In this document: in pieces, positions 1-7,627 of the stretch
Layout of the letters: every line of letters begins with the position of its first letter
Numbering within the stretch: the stretch's first letter is position 1
Assembly (NCBI RefSeq): GCF_002953135.1
Contig: NZ_CP026372.1
Location: forward strand, 3,149,501 to 3,213,500
Length of the DNA: 64,000 bases
Source: Sphingobium sp. SCG-1
GTDB taxonomy: Bacteria > Pseudomonadota > Alphaproteobacteria > Sphingomonadales > Sphingomonadaceae
Direction: 5' to 3'
Translations under genes and position numbers: made by a program
Notes under the pieces: generated by a model
Seen by the model: the letters and a program-made list of their open reading frames with translations, nothing else
Databases searched by the model: none
Told to the model about the DNA's origin: nothing

Positions 1-416
1 ACCTGCACCGGGCGTGACGCACCGATCCGCGTCACCTCCCCATATTCCACTACCCGCAACAGACGCTCCTGCGCTGCCATGGAAAGCGTGCCCAATTCGT
101 CCAGGAACAGCGTGCCGCCATGCGCCTCCTCGAACCGCCCTGCCCTTACCCGCGTGGCCCCGGTAAACGCGCCCGCCTCATGACCGAAGAGTTCCGCCTC
201 GATCAGCGTTTCGGGCAAAGCCGCGCAGTTCATGGTTATCAACACCTCGCCCCAGCGAGGCGAAAGCCGGTGCAATCGCTCGGCGATCAGTTCCTTGCCC
301 GTTCCCCGTTCGCCAATCACCAGCACCGGACGATTGAGTTCCGCTGCACGTTCCGCCTGCTCCACCGCGTCCAAAAAGGCGAAGGACTGGCCGATAAACT
401 GCGTATTCTGCTCCAT
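1..416 (-). CDS. pspF: PspF-type sigma-54 activator, partial (C-terminal part lies outside the window)
   Basis: This is the N-terminal 138 residues of an AAA+ enhancer-binding protein that activates RNA polymerase carrying sigma-54. The Walker A motif GERGTGKE is at residues 35-42, the sigma-54 contact loop GAFTGA at 82-87, and a Walker B-like GTLFLDELG starts at 101. There is no receiver or other sensory domain ahead of the AAA+ core, as in PspF, which is held in check by PspA instead. The ATG at 416 sits just after a GGGA. The gene is divergent from a sigma-54 promoter and the pspABC genes, which fixes the identity. The DNA-binding C-terminus is off the left edge. Confidence 0.93.
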   Translation of the reverse strand, partial: MEQNTQFIGQSFAFLDAVEQAERAAELNRPVLVIGERGTGKELIAERLHRLSPRWGEVLITMNCAALPETLIEAELFGHEAGAFTGATRVRAGRFEEAHGGTLFLDELGTLSMAAQERLLRVVEYGEVTRIGASRPVQ

Positions 417-517
417 TCCCAAACTATGGCGAAAATTCCCAACATCTCGCAAGCGAAATATACCAACTGGCCGTGTGAACGCCGCAAAATGCGCGGAAAT
501 CCGCCATTCCTGAAAAC

Positions 518-533
518 TGGCACGCCTCCTGCA
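518..533 (+). promoter_or_regulatory. Sigma-54 (-24/-12) promoter of the psp operon
   Basis: The sequence TGGCACG-N4-CTGCA matches the sigma-54 consensus TGGCACG-N4-TTGCA except for one base in the -12 element. It lies 69 bases upstream of the first small gene and faces the psp genes, with pspF divergent behind it. Psp operons in enterobacteria are sigma-54 and PspF dependent, so position and sequence agree. PspF sites (UAS) should lie in about 417-510, but I could not identify them by eye. Confidence 0.85.
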
Positions 534-601
534 AAGTTACTGGCAACTCGCCAAGTAAACCGGCGGGACCACATGAAGGCCAAGTTTCAGGGAGACCTAC
601 A

Positions 602-775
602 ATGTTCAATATCAAGCAAATCAGCCAGCATATCTCGGTTGCCATCTGCGCCGTCCTTTTCGGGTCCACTATGGTCCTGAGCGCCGTCGGCCCCGCCCGC
701 GCCAACGAAACCGGCGGGTCGGTACACAGCATGGCTTCTGAAAAGAGCCCCGAAGTCGTCCGCTATCTGGCATAA
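602..775 (+). CDS. Small secreted protein, first gene of the psp operon (57 aa)
   Basis: I do not recognise this protein. It has a strong ribosome binding site (GGGAG six bases before the ATG), a basic N-terminus (residues 1-9), a hydrophobic core of about residues 12-31 and an AxA-type cleavage site (PARA, residues 31-34). That leaves a mature peptide of only about 23 residues. It sits between the sigma-54 promoter and pspA, so it should be co-induced with the phage-shock proteins. A function as a periplasmic or membrane-associated accessory of the Psp response is inference from position only. It could also act as a leader peptide, because a strong hairpin follows it. Confidence 0.7.
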   Translation: MFNIKQISQHISVAICAVLFGSTMVLSAVGPARANETGGSVHSMASEKSPEVVRYLA

Positions 776-789
776 GCGACTTTACCCCA

Positions 790-823
790 GCCGGGGCGGA
801 CAAGCCCCCAAGTCCGCCCCGGC
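790..823 (+). promoter_or_regulatory. Strong GC-rich hairpin between the small leader gene and pspA
   Basis: The arms GCCGGGGCGGAC (790-801) and GTCCGCCCCGGC (812-823) form a perfect 12-bp inverted repeat with a 10-base loop. There is no T-run after it, so it is not a classical terminator. It could be a partial terminator, an RNA processing site, or a stabiliser that sets different levels of the first gene and pspA. Confidence 0.7.
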
Positions 824-856
824 ACCCCACGAGCCATTCTTCAGGAGTATAACAAA

Positions 857-1528
857 ATGGGCATTTTTTCCCGAACTCGCGACATCATTGCCGCCAACGT
901 CACTGACTTGCTCGACAAGGCCGAAGATCCCGCGAAGATGATCCGCATGATCATCATGGAAATGCAGGAAACGCTGGTCGAAGTCCGCGCCGGCGCTGCT
1001 CGCACGATCGCGGATCAGAAGGAAATGCGCCGCCACATCAGCAAGCTGGAAGGCTTGCAGGAAAGCTGGACCGAAAAGGCGCAGCTCGCGCTTTCCAAGG
1101 GCCGCGAAGACCTTGCCAAGGCGGCATTGGTCGAGAAGCAGAAGGCCGCAGACATGGCCGACCAGCTTAAGTCCGAGATCACCGTTCTCGATGACTCGCT
1201 CAGCGCTTCGGAAGAAGATATCGCGAAGCTCCAAGCCAAGCTGCGCGAAGCCCGCGCTCGCCAGACCAGCCTCGCCACGCGCATGGAAAGCGCCGAAACG
1301 CGCCTGAAGGTTCGCGAAATGTATGCCGGTGAAAAGGTGCAGGACGCCTTCGCCCGCTTCGACATCCTGGAACAGCGTGTCGACTTCGCCGAGGGCCGCG
1401 CGGACGCGATGAACCTGGGCGGCACGCCGCCGACGCTTGAGGAAGAGATCGCCGCGCTCAAGTCCGACGAGAAGGTCGAAGCCGAACTCGCCGCGATGAA
1501 GGCCGCGCAGCAGAACAGGGAAGGCTGA
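857..1528 (+). CDS. pspA: Phage shock protein A (PspA/IM30 family)
   Basis: A 223-residue, almost wholly helical protein of the PspA/Vipp1 (ESCRT-III-like) family. It opens with the typical amphipathic helix (MGIFSRTRDIIAANVTDLLD), followed by the PEKMI-like segment (DPAKMIRMIIMEMQETL) and long charged coiled coils. Length matches E. coli PspA (222 aa). Known role: it binds stressed inner membrane as oligomers to limit proton leakage and, when not bound there, inhibits PspF. The ATG at 857 has AGGAG 12 bases upstream. It is followed by pspB after four bases. Confidence 0.97.
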   Translation: MGIFSRTRDIIAANVTDLLDKAEDPAKMIRMIIMEMQETLVEVRAGAARTIADQKEMRRHISKLEGLQESWTEKAQLALSKGREDLAKAALVEKQKAADMADQLKSEITVLDDSLSASEEDIAKLQAKLREARARQTSLATRMESAETRLKVREMYAGEKVQDAFARFDILEQRVDFAEGRADAMNLGGTPPTLEEEIAALKSDEKVEAELAAMKAAQQNREG

Positions 1529-1532
1529 TCCG

Positions 1533-1799
1533 ATGGAGGACGTATTCCTGCCCATCATCATCGTTGGCATCCTGTTCCTCGGCCTGCCGTGGGTGATCTT
1601 CCACTACATCACCAAGTGGAAGACATCCGCGACACTCACCAACGAAGATGAAGCGATGCTCGACCAGATGCACGAGACGGCCCGCCGCCTGGACGACCGC
1701 CTCGCCACGATCGAGCGCATCATCGCCGCCGACAACCCCGATTTCCGTCCCGCTCGGCCGGCAGCCGACGACGACTACAGCTTCGACCGGAGAAACTGA
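1533..1799 (+). CDS. pspB: Phage shock protein B
   Basis: An 88-residue inner-membrane protein with one N-terminal membrane segment (about residues 5-26), the conserved PWVIFHYITKWK stretch and a C-terminal coiled coil (about 42-68) ending in LATIERII. In enterobacteria PspB and PspC sense membrane stress and draw PspA away from PspF. Compared with the usual 75 or so residues it has an acidic tail ending in DDDYSFDRRN. It is separated from pspA by four bases and from pspC by one base. Confidence 0.93.
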   Translation: MEDVFLPIIIVGILFLGLPWVIFHYITKWKTSATLTNEDEAMLDQMHETARRLDDRLATIERIIAADNPDFRPARPAADDDYSFDRRN

Positions 1800-1800
1800 C

Positions 1801-2181
1801 ATGACCGCTCGCAGAACGAAATTCTACCTCGACAAGCAGAACGCGAAATGGAGCGGCGTGTGCGCCGGCATCGCAGACTATACCGGGATCGACGTGATCT
1901 GGGTGCGTGTGGGCGCCGTGCTGGTGACCCTGATGGGCGCTTTCCCGTGGACGCTGATCGCTTATGGTGTGGCCGTCTGGCTGGCCGACAAAAAGCCCGC
2001 GGGGCTGTATTCCGACAAGGAAGACGCGAAATTCTGGCAGGGCGTCCGCAGCAATCCCGCCCGCAGCACCCGCGACGTGCGCTCCAAGTTTCGCGACATC
2101 GACCGCCGGCTGGCCGACATCGAAGTCTACTACACCAGCCGCAACACGCGCCTCGCGAACGAGATCGACAGCCTGCGCTAA
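1801..2181 (+). CDS. pspC: Phage shock protein C
   Basis: A 126-residue PspC-domain membrane protein. The N-terminal motif KWSGVCAGIADYTGID and the following hydrophobic segment (about residues 34-59) are typical of PspC. The C-terminal half is charged and probably coiled-coil (RDIDRRLADIE). It is expected to act with PspB as the membrane sensor that controls PspA-PspF. The ATG at 1801 follows the pspB stop by one base, so translation is probably coupled. An upstream in-frame extension overlapping pspB lacks PspC character and was not used. Confidence 0.94.
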   Translation: MTARRTKFYLDKQNAKWSGVCAGIADYTGIDVIWVRVGAVLVTLMGAFPWTLIAYGVAVWLADKKPAGLYSDKEDAKFWQGVRSNPARSTRDVRSKFRDIDRRLADIEVYYTSRNTRLANEIDSLR

Positions 2182-2286
2182 GCGCTAGGTAGATCACCGT
2201 CTGTCGACACCATCCGTCGCTGGTCGAAAAGTTGCGCCCTGCCTATGACGGGCCTGCAAACGACCGCAAGTAAAGAGGACATCATC

Positions 2287-2538
2287 ATGATTGCGACATG
2301 GATCTGGGTGCTGATCCCACTTGCTGCCATCGGCGTAAAGGGTTTCCGTAGCTGGCTCACCCTCAAGGAACGGCAGTTGGAGGCGCAGTCCCAGCAGACT
2401 GCCGAGACGACCGCCCAATATGCAGCCCACACCGAACGGCTGGAACAGCGAGTGAGGGTGCTGGAGCGGATCATCACAGACAAGGGCGTGGCACTGTCCG
2501 ACGAAATCGAAAAACTGCGCGACGCTCCGCTGAATTGA
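2287..2538 (+). CDS. Small membrane/coiled-coil protein, PspB-like (83 aa)
   Basis: An uncharacterised protein with one N-terminal membrane segment (about residues 3-20), then a coiled coil ending in LEQRVRVLERIITDKG. That ending closely resembles the LDDRLATIERIIAADN end of the PspB coiled coil a few genes upstream. Length and layout also match PspB. A good ribosome binding site (AAAGAGGA) precedes the ATG at 2287. It is 105 bases after pspC on the same strand and could be read from the same transcript. I infer a PspB paralogue; function is unknown. Confidence 0.75.
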   Translation: MIATWIWVLIPLAAIGVKGFRSWLTLKERQLEAQSQQTAETTAQYAAHTERLEQRVRVLERIITDKGVALSDEIEKLRDAPLN

Positions 2539-2603
2539 ATCAAACGACAGGGATAACGGCATTGCCCCTGCACGGGCAGTGCCAAACAAAAGGGAAAAGC
2601 ACG

Positions 2604-2852
2604 ATGCAAGACCCACTCATCTACCTGACGATTGCGATGAGCGGCCTGTCCGCAATCGCCATCGTCGCCATGACGGCCCTGAGGGGCTGGAACGGCTGGC
2701 TGGACCTCAAGCGCGCGGAACTGCTGCGCCCTGAGCCTCAGCGCAATGACGGGGAATCCGCCACCGCCTCGGTCGGCAGCCGGATCGAAGTCGCGGATCT
2801 TAAGGAACGCATTCGCAAGCTCGAAGCGATCGCCGCAGGGGTGGACCTGTAA
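2604..2852 (+). CDS. Second small membrane/coiled-coil protein after pspC (82 aa)
   Basis: An uncharacterised protein with one membrane segment (about residues 5-26) followed by a charged region and a short terminal coiled coil (VADLKERIRKLEAIAAGVDL). It has the same layout as PspB and as the preceding gene, though sequence likeness is confined to the WLxLK and coiled-coil parts. The start at 2604 has AAAAGGGAAAA upstream. It probably ends the extended psp transcript. A role in membrane stress is inferred from its neighbours only. Confidence 0.7.
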   Translation: MQDPLIYLTIAMSGLSAIAIVAMTALRGWNGWLDLKRAELLRPEPQRNDGESATASVGSRIEVADLKERIRKLEAIAAGVDL

Positions 2853-2912
2853 ATCCGATTCACTTTTTGCCCCGCCGCTTCCCAGCCCGCCTTTTTCCCC
2901 TATATCCCAGGC

Positions 2913-3341
2913 ATGACCCAGACTCTTCCCAAGTTAGACGACCTGCTCGAAGAATATGAATTCCTTGACGCCGACGATCGCTACCGGCTGCTGATCGACC
3001 TCGGCAAGCAACTGGAAGAGATGCCTGCCCCCCTCAAAACCGACGCGACCATGGTGCGCGGATGCTCCGCCTCCGTCTGGGTGTATCCGGTGGCGCGCGA
3101 GGACGGCACGCTGCATTTCCTAGCGGACAGCAATGCCGCCATCACCAAGGGCATCATCGCGCTCGTCCTCACGACTGTGCAGGACCGGCCCGCCTCGACA
3201 ATCGCGCAGGCCGACATTGCCGAGGCGCTCGCCCCGTTCGACCTGCGCAATCAGCTAAGCTCCAACCGGACGCAGGGCATCCCGAACATGATTGCCTTGA
3301 TCCGCGAAACCGCAACGCGCTACGCTCAGGACAACGGATAG
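2913..3341 (+). CDS. sufE: SufE family sulfur acceptor
   Basis: A 142-residue SufE protein that takes persulfide sulfur from the SufS desulfurase for Fe-S cluster assembly in the cytoplasm. The catalytic cysteine is C51 in VRGCSASVWV, the same position as in E. coli SufE. The start has no strong ribosome binding site (AGGC). No other suf genes are in the window, so it is unlinked from the main operon. It is followed after 12 bases by a GFA-family gene on the same strand. Confidence 0.95.
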   Translation: MTQTLPKLDDLLEEYEFLDADDRYRLLIDLGKQLEEMPAPLKTDATMVRGCSASVWVYPVAREDGTLHFLADSNAAITKGIIALVLTTVQDRPASTIAQADIAEALAPFDLRNQLSSNRTQGIPNMIALIRETATRYAQDNG

Positions 3342-3353
3342 AGGAATAAGAAC

Positions 3354-3767
3354 ATGGCGCATGGCGGCGGCTGTCTATGTGGTGCAGTCCGGATATCGAT
3401 CGACGCGGAGCCGATGGCCGCGCGCATGTGCTGGTGCCGCCTTTGCCAATATCTCGGCGGCGGCAGCGGTACCGTCAACGTCTGCTTCCCCGCCGACAAG
3501 GTCACTACCACTGGCGAAGTCCGCTGGCATGAGAGTGTTGCGGACAGCGGCAATGCGATGAAGCGCGGCTTTTGCCCCACATGCGGTACACCTCTGTTCA
3601 GCATTGCGGAAAGCCGCCCGCATTTGACCTTCATCCGTGCCGGCGCGCTTGACGATCCGGACCTGCTTGGCCCGCAGGCCGTCATCTGGACGAGCGCCGC
3701 GCCGCATTGGGCGCATTTCGATTCCGGCCTTCCGCAGCATCCCGAGCAGATACCGCCCGTCGCCTAG
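3354..3767 (+). CDS. GFA/CENP-V family zinc-binding protein
   Basis: A 137-residue member of the GFA (glutathione-dependent formaldehyde-activating enzyme-like) family. Two zinc sites are visible: C7-x-C9 with C74-x2-C77, and C26-x-C28-x2-C31. Most members of this family have no proven enzymatic role, and the formaldehyde-glutathione activity claimed for Gfa is disputed, so I give no substrate. It lies 12 bases after sufE and is probably co-transcribed with it. Confidence 0.88.
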   Translation: MAHGGGCLCGAVRISIDAEPMAARMCWCRLCQYLGGGSGTVNVCFPADKVTTTGEVRWHESVADSGNAMKRGFCPTCGTPLFSIAESRPHLTFIRAGALDDPDLLGPQAVIWTSAAPHWAHFDSGLPQHPEQIPPVA

Positions 3768-3855
3768 CCAAATCAGCGCTTGCGCGATCATGCGACTCAT
3801 GTGATCTTCCCCAGCGACAAAGCCTCAAAAAGAAGGCACCGGATGAGGATATTCC

Positions 3856-4803
3856 ATGCGCCTTTCGCTTTTTGCTCTCGCACTTTGCCTCGCCGCCCCG
3901 GCGGTCGCGCAAGCTGAGGAAACCGACAACTGGACTACGGCTGCTGACACCGTCCATGCGCGCGCTGCGGGCATATCCCTGCCTCAGCAGGCCGGTAGCC
4001 TGACGATCGTCAAGACGGGCGAAGTTTCGGATCAGGGTCCGGGCACGGACAGCTACGCGCAATATATTTCGGAAGACAATGTCGTGCAGGCAACCGTCTT
4101 CATCTACAAACCCGGCTTTGCGGACACCGCGATCGCGGCATTGGGCACGGAGCGCGCTCTGATCGAGCGTTTCGGCCCCGCTACGCAGCGCATATCGCAG
4201 AACGTGACGGCCGCTGGCGGTCGGGATGGCGTGGCCCTGCGTACGATCTATTCCGGCGCTGCCGAGGGGCAATTGGTGCTCGCGGCAGCGTTCATCCGTT
4301 CCGGCGACTTCATCGTCAAGCTGCGTGTGACGGCGACAAGCGACCGGCTGGCGGACGTGGAAGCTGGACTGGACGGCATATTGAAGGCGATGCGCTTCGA
4401 TACGCCGGATGATCTCCGCGCGGCCAATCTGGTGAAAGTAGCGGATTGTGCATCCGCAGCGCAGTCGAGGCCGACTTTGACCACCCCGTCATTTCCGCGA
4501 GACGGTGCCGACGCATTGTGCCGCCGTGGTGTCGTGACGGTCGGCGACGCCAGTTTCGATATGCTTCAGCCCGCCGGTCGCGATGCCGCCAGCGCGTTGC
4601 TGGTACCGACCGATGACGCAGGCGGCTTGCTGCGGTTCGACCGCATCGCGGATGGCAGCGGCTACAGGCTCACGCGCTACGGCGCTGAAGCAGGCGGCGC
4701 ACCAGTACAATATAAGGCTCTCCCCGACGCCCAGCAGATCGCCGCGATCATCGGCGGCAAGGGTGCCAACCCTGCGAAGAATACTGCGACCGCGTTGAAA
4801 TAA
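3856..4803 (+). CDS. Exported protein of unknown function (315 aa)
   Basis: Not recognised. It has a clear signal peptide (hydrophobic residues 4-19, cleavage after AVAQA) and a mature part of about 295 residues with no membrane segment. Three cysteines (CASAAQ, LCRRG and the signal-peptide one) are present, so a disulfide in the mature form is possible. The start has a GGATGAGG run upstream, though the GA-rich stretch at 3830-3848 is the only ribosome-binding-like feature. It is probably periplasmic. No catalytic motif is visible. Confidence 0.85.
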   Translation: MRLSLFALALCLAAPAVAQAEETDNWTTAADTVHARAAGISLPQQAGSLTIVKTGEVSDQGPGTDSYAQYISEDNVVQATVFIYKPGFADTAIAALGTERALIERFGPATQRISQNVTAAGGRDGVALRTIYSGAAEGQLVLAAAFIRSGDFIVKLRVTATSDRLADVEAGLDGILKAMRFDTPDDLRAANLVKVADCASAAQSRPTLTTPSFPRDGADALCRRGVVTVGDASFDMLQPAGRDAASALLVPTDDAGGLLRFDRIADGSGYRLTRYGAEAGGAPVQYKALPDAQQIAAIIGGKGANPAKNTATALK

Positions 4804-4858
4804 GATCCTGATGGCGCGGAGTCTGGTCAACCCGGCTACTGCCGCCTAAGACGGCGCC

Positions 4859-6037
4859 ATGTTCTTTTCCTTCCTCGACGAATTGCGCGCCGCCGGAATA
4901 CCTGCGGGCGTCAAGGAACATCTGGTGCTGCTCGACGCGCTGGAGCGCGATGTGATCGCCCGACGTCCGGAGGAGTTCTACTATCTGGCCCGTGCCACCT
5001 TCGTGAAGGACGAAGCGCTGTTCGATCGCTTCGATCAGGTGTTCTCGAAGGTCTTCAAGGGGTTGGAAGGCGAATATGGCGTCGGCCAGGCGGACATTCC
5101 TGAAGAATGGCTGCGCGCCATCGCCGAGAAGTATCTCAGCCCCGAAGAAATGGAAAAGATCAAGTCGCTGGGCGATTGGGACGAGATCATGGAGACGCTC
5201 AAAAAGCGTCTTGAGGAACAACAGGGTCGCCATCAGGGCGGCAGCAAGTGGATCGGCACCGGCGGCACTTCGCCTTACGGCAATGGCGGCTACAATCCCG
5301 AGGGTGTCCGCATCGGTGGCCAGAGCACGCACAAACGCGCCCTGAAAGTGTGGGAACAACGCGAGTTCCGTAATCTCGACAACGAAAAAGAACTCGGCAC
5401 GCGCAACATCAAGATTGCGTTGCGCCGCCTGCGCCGTTTCGCCCGCGAAGGCGCGGCGGAGGAACTGGACCTGGACGCCACGATTCGCGGCACGGCTCGT
5501 CAGGGCTGGCTCGACATCCGGATGCGCGCCGAACGCCGTAATGCGGTCAAGCTGTTGCTGTTCCTCGATGTGGGCGGATCGATGGACCCGTTCATCTCGC
5601 TGGTCGAGGAACTCTTTTCCGCCGCGACAGCCGAATTCAAGAACCTCGAATTTTTCTACTTCCACAACTGCCTCTACGAAGGCGTGTGGAAGGACAATCG
5701 CCGCCGTTTCACGGAGCGGACCCCGACGTGGGACATCCTCCACAAATATGGCCACGACTATAAGGTCGTGTTCGTCGGTGATGCGGCCATGAGCCCCTAT
5801 GAGATCACGCATCCCGGTGGCAGCGTCGAACATTTCAACGAGGAGGCTGGCGCGGTTTGGATGCAGCGGATAGCCAACACCTATCCGGCAACCGTGTGGA
5901 TCAACCCGACGGCGGAACAGCACTGGACGTATAGCCAGTCCACGCAGATCATCCGTCAACTGCTGAACGACCGGATGTACCCTCTCACGCTTACGGGCCT
6001 TGACGACGCCATGCGTGAGCTGACGCGTAAGCGCTGA
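4859..6037 (+). CDS. CoxE-like von Willebrand factor A domain protein
   Basis: A 392-residue protein of the VWA/CoxE family. The N-terminal half is helical and charged, followed by a conserved PYGNGGYNPEG stretch (about residues 140-150) and a C-terminal VWA domain. The metal site reads LFLDVGGSMDP: the middle serine of DxSxS is glycine, which I recall as usual in this branch. These proteins normally work with a MoxR-type AAA+ ATPase, acting as a chaperone pair in metal or cofactor insertion. The likely partner is at 47733-48575, about 42 kb away, rather than adjacent. Confidence 0.9.
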   Translation: MFFSFLDELRAAGIPAGVKEHLVLLDALERDVIARRPEEFYYLARATFVKDEALFDRFDQVFSKVFKGLEGEYGVGQADIPEEWLRAIAEKYLSPEEMEKIKSLGDWDEIMETLKKRLEEQQGRHQGGSKWIGTGGTSPYGNGGYNPEGVRIGGQSTHKRALKVWEQREFRNLDNEKELGTRNIKIALRRLRRFAREGAAEELDLDATIRGTARQGWLDIRMRAERRNAVKLLLFLDVGGSMDPFISLVEELFSAATAEFKNLEFFYFHNCLYEGVWKDNRRRFTERTPTWDILHKYGHDYKVVFVGDAAMSPYEITHPGGSVEHFNEEAGAVWMQRIANTYPATVWINPTAEQHWTYSQSTQIIRQLLNDRMYPLTLTGLDDAMRELTRKR

Positions 6038-6135
6038 TACACTTTGCGACACTAAATCCGCTGGCTGACACACCCTTGCGACGGACCCTTTGTAGACCGG
6101 GATCATTGTTCACCGGCCAATGAAGGAGTACCAAA

Positions 6136-6465
6136 ATGGCTAGTACGAAGACTTTGATCGCCGCCTTGATTGCAACCGCAACGCTCGCTACGCCCATGGC
6201 CGCCAGCGCCGCGCCATGGCAGAGCATCAACCAGCGCCAGGCCAATCTGGAGCGTCGGATCGACCAGGGCGTGCGCAATGGCGCATTGAACCGCAACGAG
6301 GCGCAGCGCCTGCGCGGCCAGTTCCGCGATCTCGCAAGGCTGGAAGCGGATTATCGCCGCTCGAATGGCTTGTCTCGCCGCGAGCGCTTAGACCTCGACC
6401 GTCGCTTCGACGCGCTGAGCAGCCGCATCAAGATCCAGAAGCAAGACCGCCAGCGTCGCCATTAA
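6136..6465 (+). CDS. Small exported helical protein (109 aa)
   Basis: Not assigned to a named family. It has a signal peptide (residues 1-26, cleavage in AASAAPW) and an Arg/Gln-rich, all-helical mature region with a repeated pattern (NLERRIDQG, LDLDRRFDALSSRI). This is reminiscent of small periplasmic helical proteins such as Spy/CpxP, but no diagnostic motif is present. AAGGAG lies 7-8 bases before the ATG at 6136. It is monocistronic and ends at a hairpin shared with the convergent anmK. Confidence 0.8.
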   Translation: MASTKTLIAALIATATLATPMAASAAPWQSINQRQANLERRIDQGVRNGALNRNEAQRLRGQFRDLARLEADYRRSNGLSRRERLDLDRRFDALSSRIKIQKQDRQRRH

Positions 6466-6475
6466 AGACCACGGA

Positions 6476-6500
6476 GAGGGAGCCTACCGATGGCTCCCTC
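6476..6500. terminator. Hairpin shared by convergent genes at 6465 and anmK
   Basis: A perfect 9-bp inverted repeat, GAGGGAGCC (6476-6484) and GGCTCCCTC (6492-6500), with a 7-base loop. It overlaps the end of anmK. No T-tract follows on either strand, so it may need Rho or act mainly as an mRNA 3' end stabiliser. Confidence 0.55.
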
Positions 6501-7596
6501 AGTCCACCTCGAACAATTCGCCGCCCGTCATAGGCTCAGGCACACCTGTGGTTCCCGGAAAGCTGATTGGCAAACCCATGATGCTGCGCACCGCCATATA
6601 GGCGAAACCTTCCGCCTCCACGCTGTCGCCGTTCCAACCGAGCATATCGACAGATTCCACCGCAATCCCGGTCACCTCGCGCAGCATCTGCATCAGCGTC
6701 ACGTTATGCCGTCCGCCGCCCGCGACATACATTGTCGTCGGTCGAGCCGGCAATTGCCGCAGCGCCAGCTCCACCGAATGCGCCGTAAACGCGGTCAGCG
6801 TCGCGGCACCATCCGCCAGCGAGAGACCGCGCACCGGCTGCACCGTGAAGTCCTCGCGGTCGATGCTCTTGGGCGGCGGCACGTCGAAGAACGGATGATC
6901 CAGCATCCCCGCCAGCACGCTTTCATCCACCCGCCCCGTCGCGGCGACCGCACCTCCTTCGTCGATGGGCTTGTCCCCCTCCACCTGCATCCAGTTGTCG
7001 ATCAGCCCGCTCGCCATGCCCGTGTCGAAAGCCACTAGCGCATCGTCCACCCCGATATACGTGATGTTCGCCACGCCGCCGAGGTTGAGGATCGCGACTG
7101 GCTTCGGCAACTTTGCCGCCAGCGCGCGGTGATAAACAGGTATCAGCGGCGCGCCCTGCCCGCCTGCTTCCACGTCCGCACTGCGCAGATCCGCCACCAC
7201 CGGAATCCCGAACGCACCCGCCAGTGCGTCCGCGTCACCGATCTGCCACGTCCAGCCAAGGTCCGGCTTGTGCGCGACAGTGTGTCCGTGAAAGCCAATG
7301 ACATCGACATCCTGCGCCTGCCATCCGCTCCGCCCCAGCAGGTCCGCCACCGCTTCGGCATGGGCCTGCGTCATCTCCGTCTCGACGGCGTCGATCAACG
7401 GCTCGAACTCGGGATCGTTCATCGCCATCGCCCGCGCGCACGCCTCCGCCAGACGCACGCGGAACCCCTCGTCATAGGGCGTCCCGTGGAAGGCGATCCG
7501 CTCCACCATCCCCTCGCCATCGGTGCGGATCAGCGCCGCATCGATGCCATCGCGCGACGTGCCCGACATCAACCCAATTGCAACCCTGCTACCCAA
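6499..7596 (-). CDS. anmK: Anhydro-N-acetylmuramic acid kinase
   Basis: A 365-residue AnmK of the ASKHA fold. It phosphorylates 1,6-anhydro-MurNAc recovered from peptidoglycan turnover to MurNAc-6-phosphate in the cytoplasm. The N-terminal signature GLMSGTSRDGIDAAL is clear, and FDTGMASGLIDNW is the family's central motif. The start is TTG at 7596, placed by GAGAAGGA four bases upstream and by the usual distance to the signature. The tyrS start is only 31 bases away on the other strand, so the two share a very short divergent promoter region. Confidence 0.96.
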   Translation of the reverse strand: MGSRVAIGLMSGTSRDGIDAALIRTDGEGMVERIAFHGTPYDEGFRVRLAEACARAMAMNDPEFEPLIDAVETEMTQAHAEAVADLLGRSGWQAQDVDVIGFHGHTVAHKPDLGWTWQIGDADALAGAFGIPVVADLRSADVEAGGQGAPLIPVYHRALAAKLPKPVAILNLGGVANITYIGVDDALVAFDTGMASGLIDNWMQVEGDKPIDEGGAVAATGRVDESVLAGMLDHPFFDVPPPKSIDREDFTVQPVRGLSLADGAATLTAFTAHSVELALRQLPARPTTMYVAGGGRHNVTLMQMLREVTGIAVESVDMLGWNGDSVEAEGFAYMAVRSIMGLPISFPGTTGVPEPMTGGELFEVD

Positions 7597-7627
7597 GCGT
7601 CCTTCTCCATGCTAAGCGCGCCGCGCT

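Noticed and set aside
4748..6106. 452-residue open frame antisense to the CoxE-like gene
   Set aside because: It mirrors a strong coding frame in GC-rich DNA, has no recognisable motif and no ribosome site; a shadow frame.
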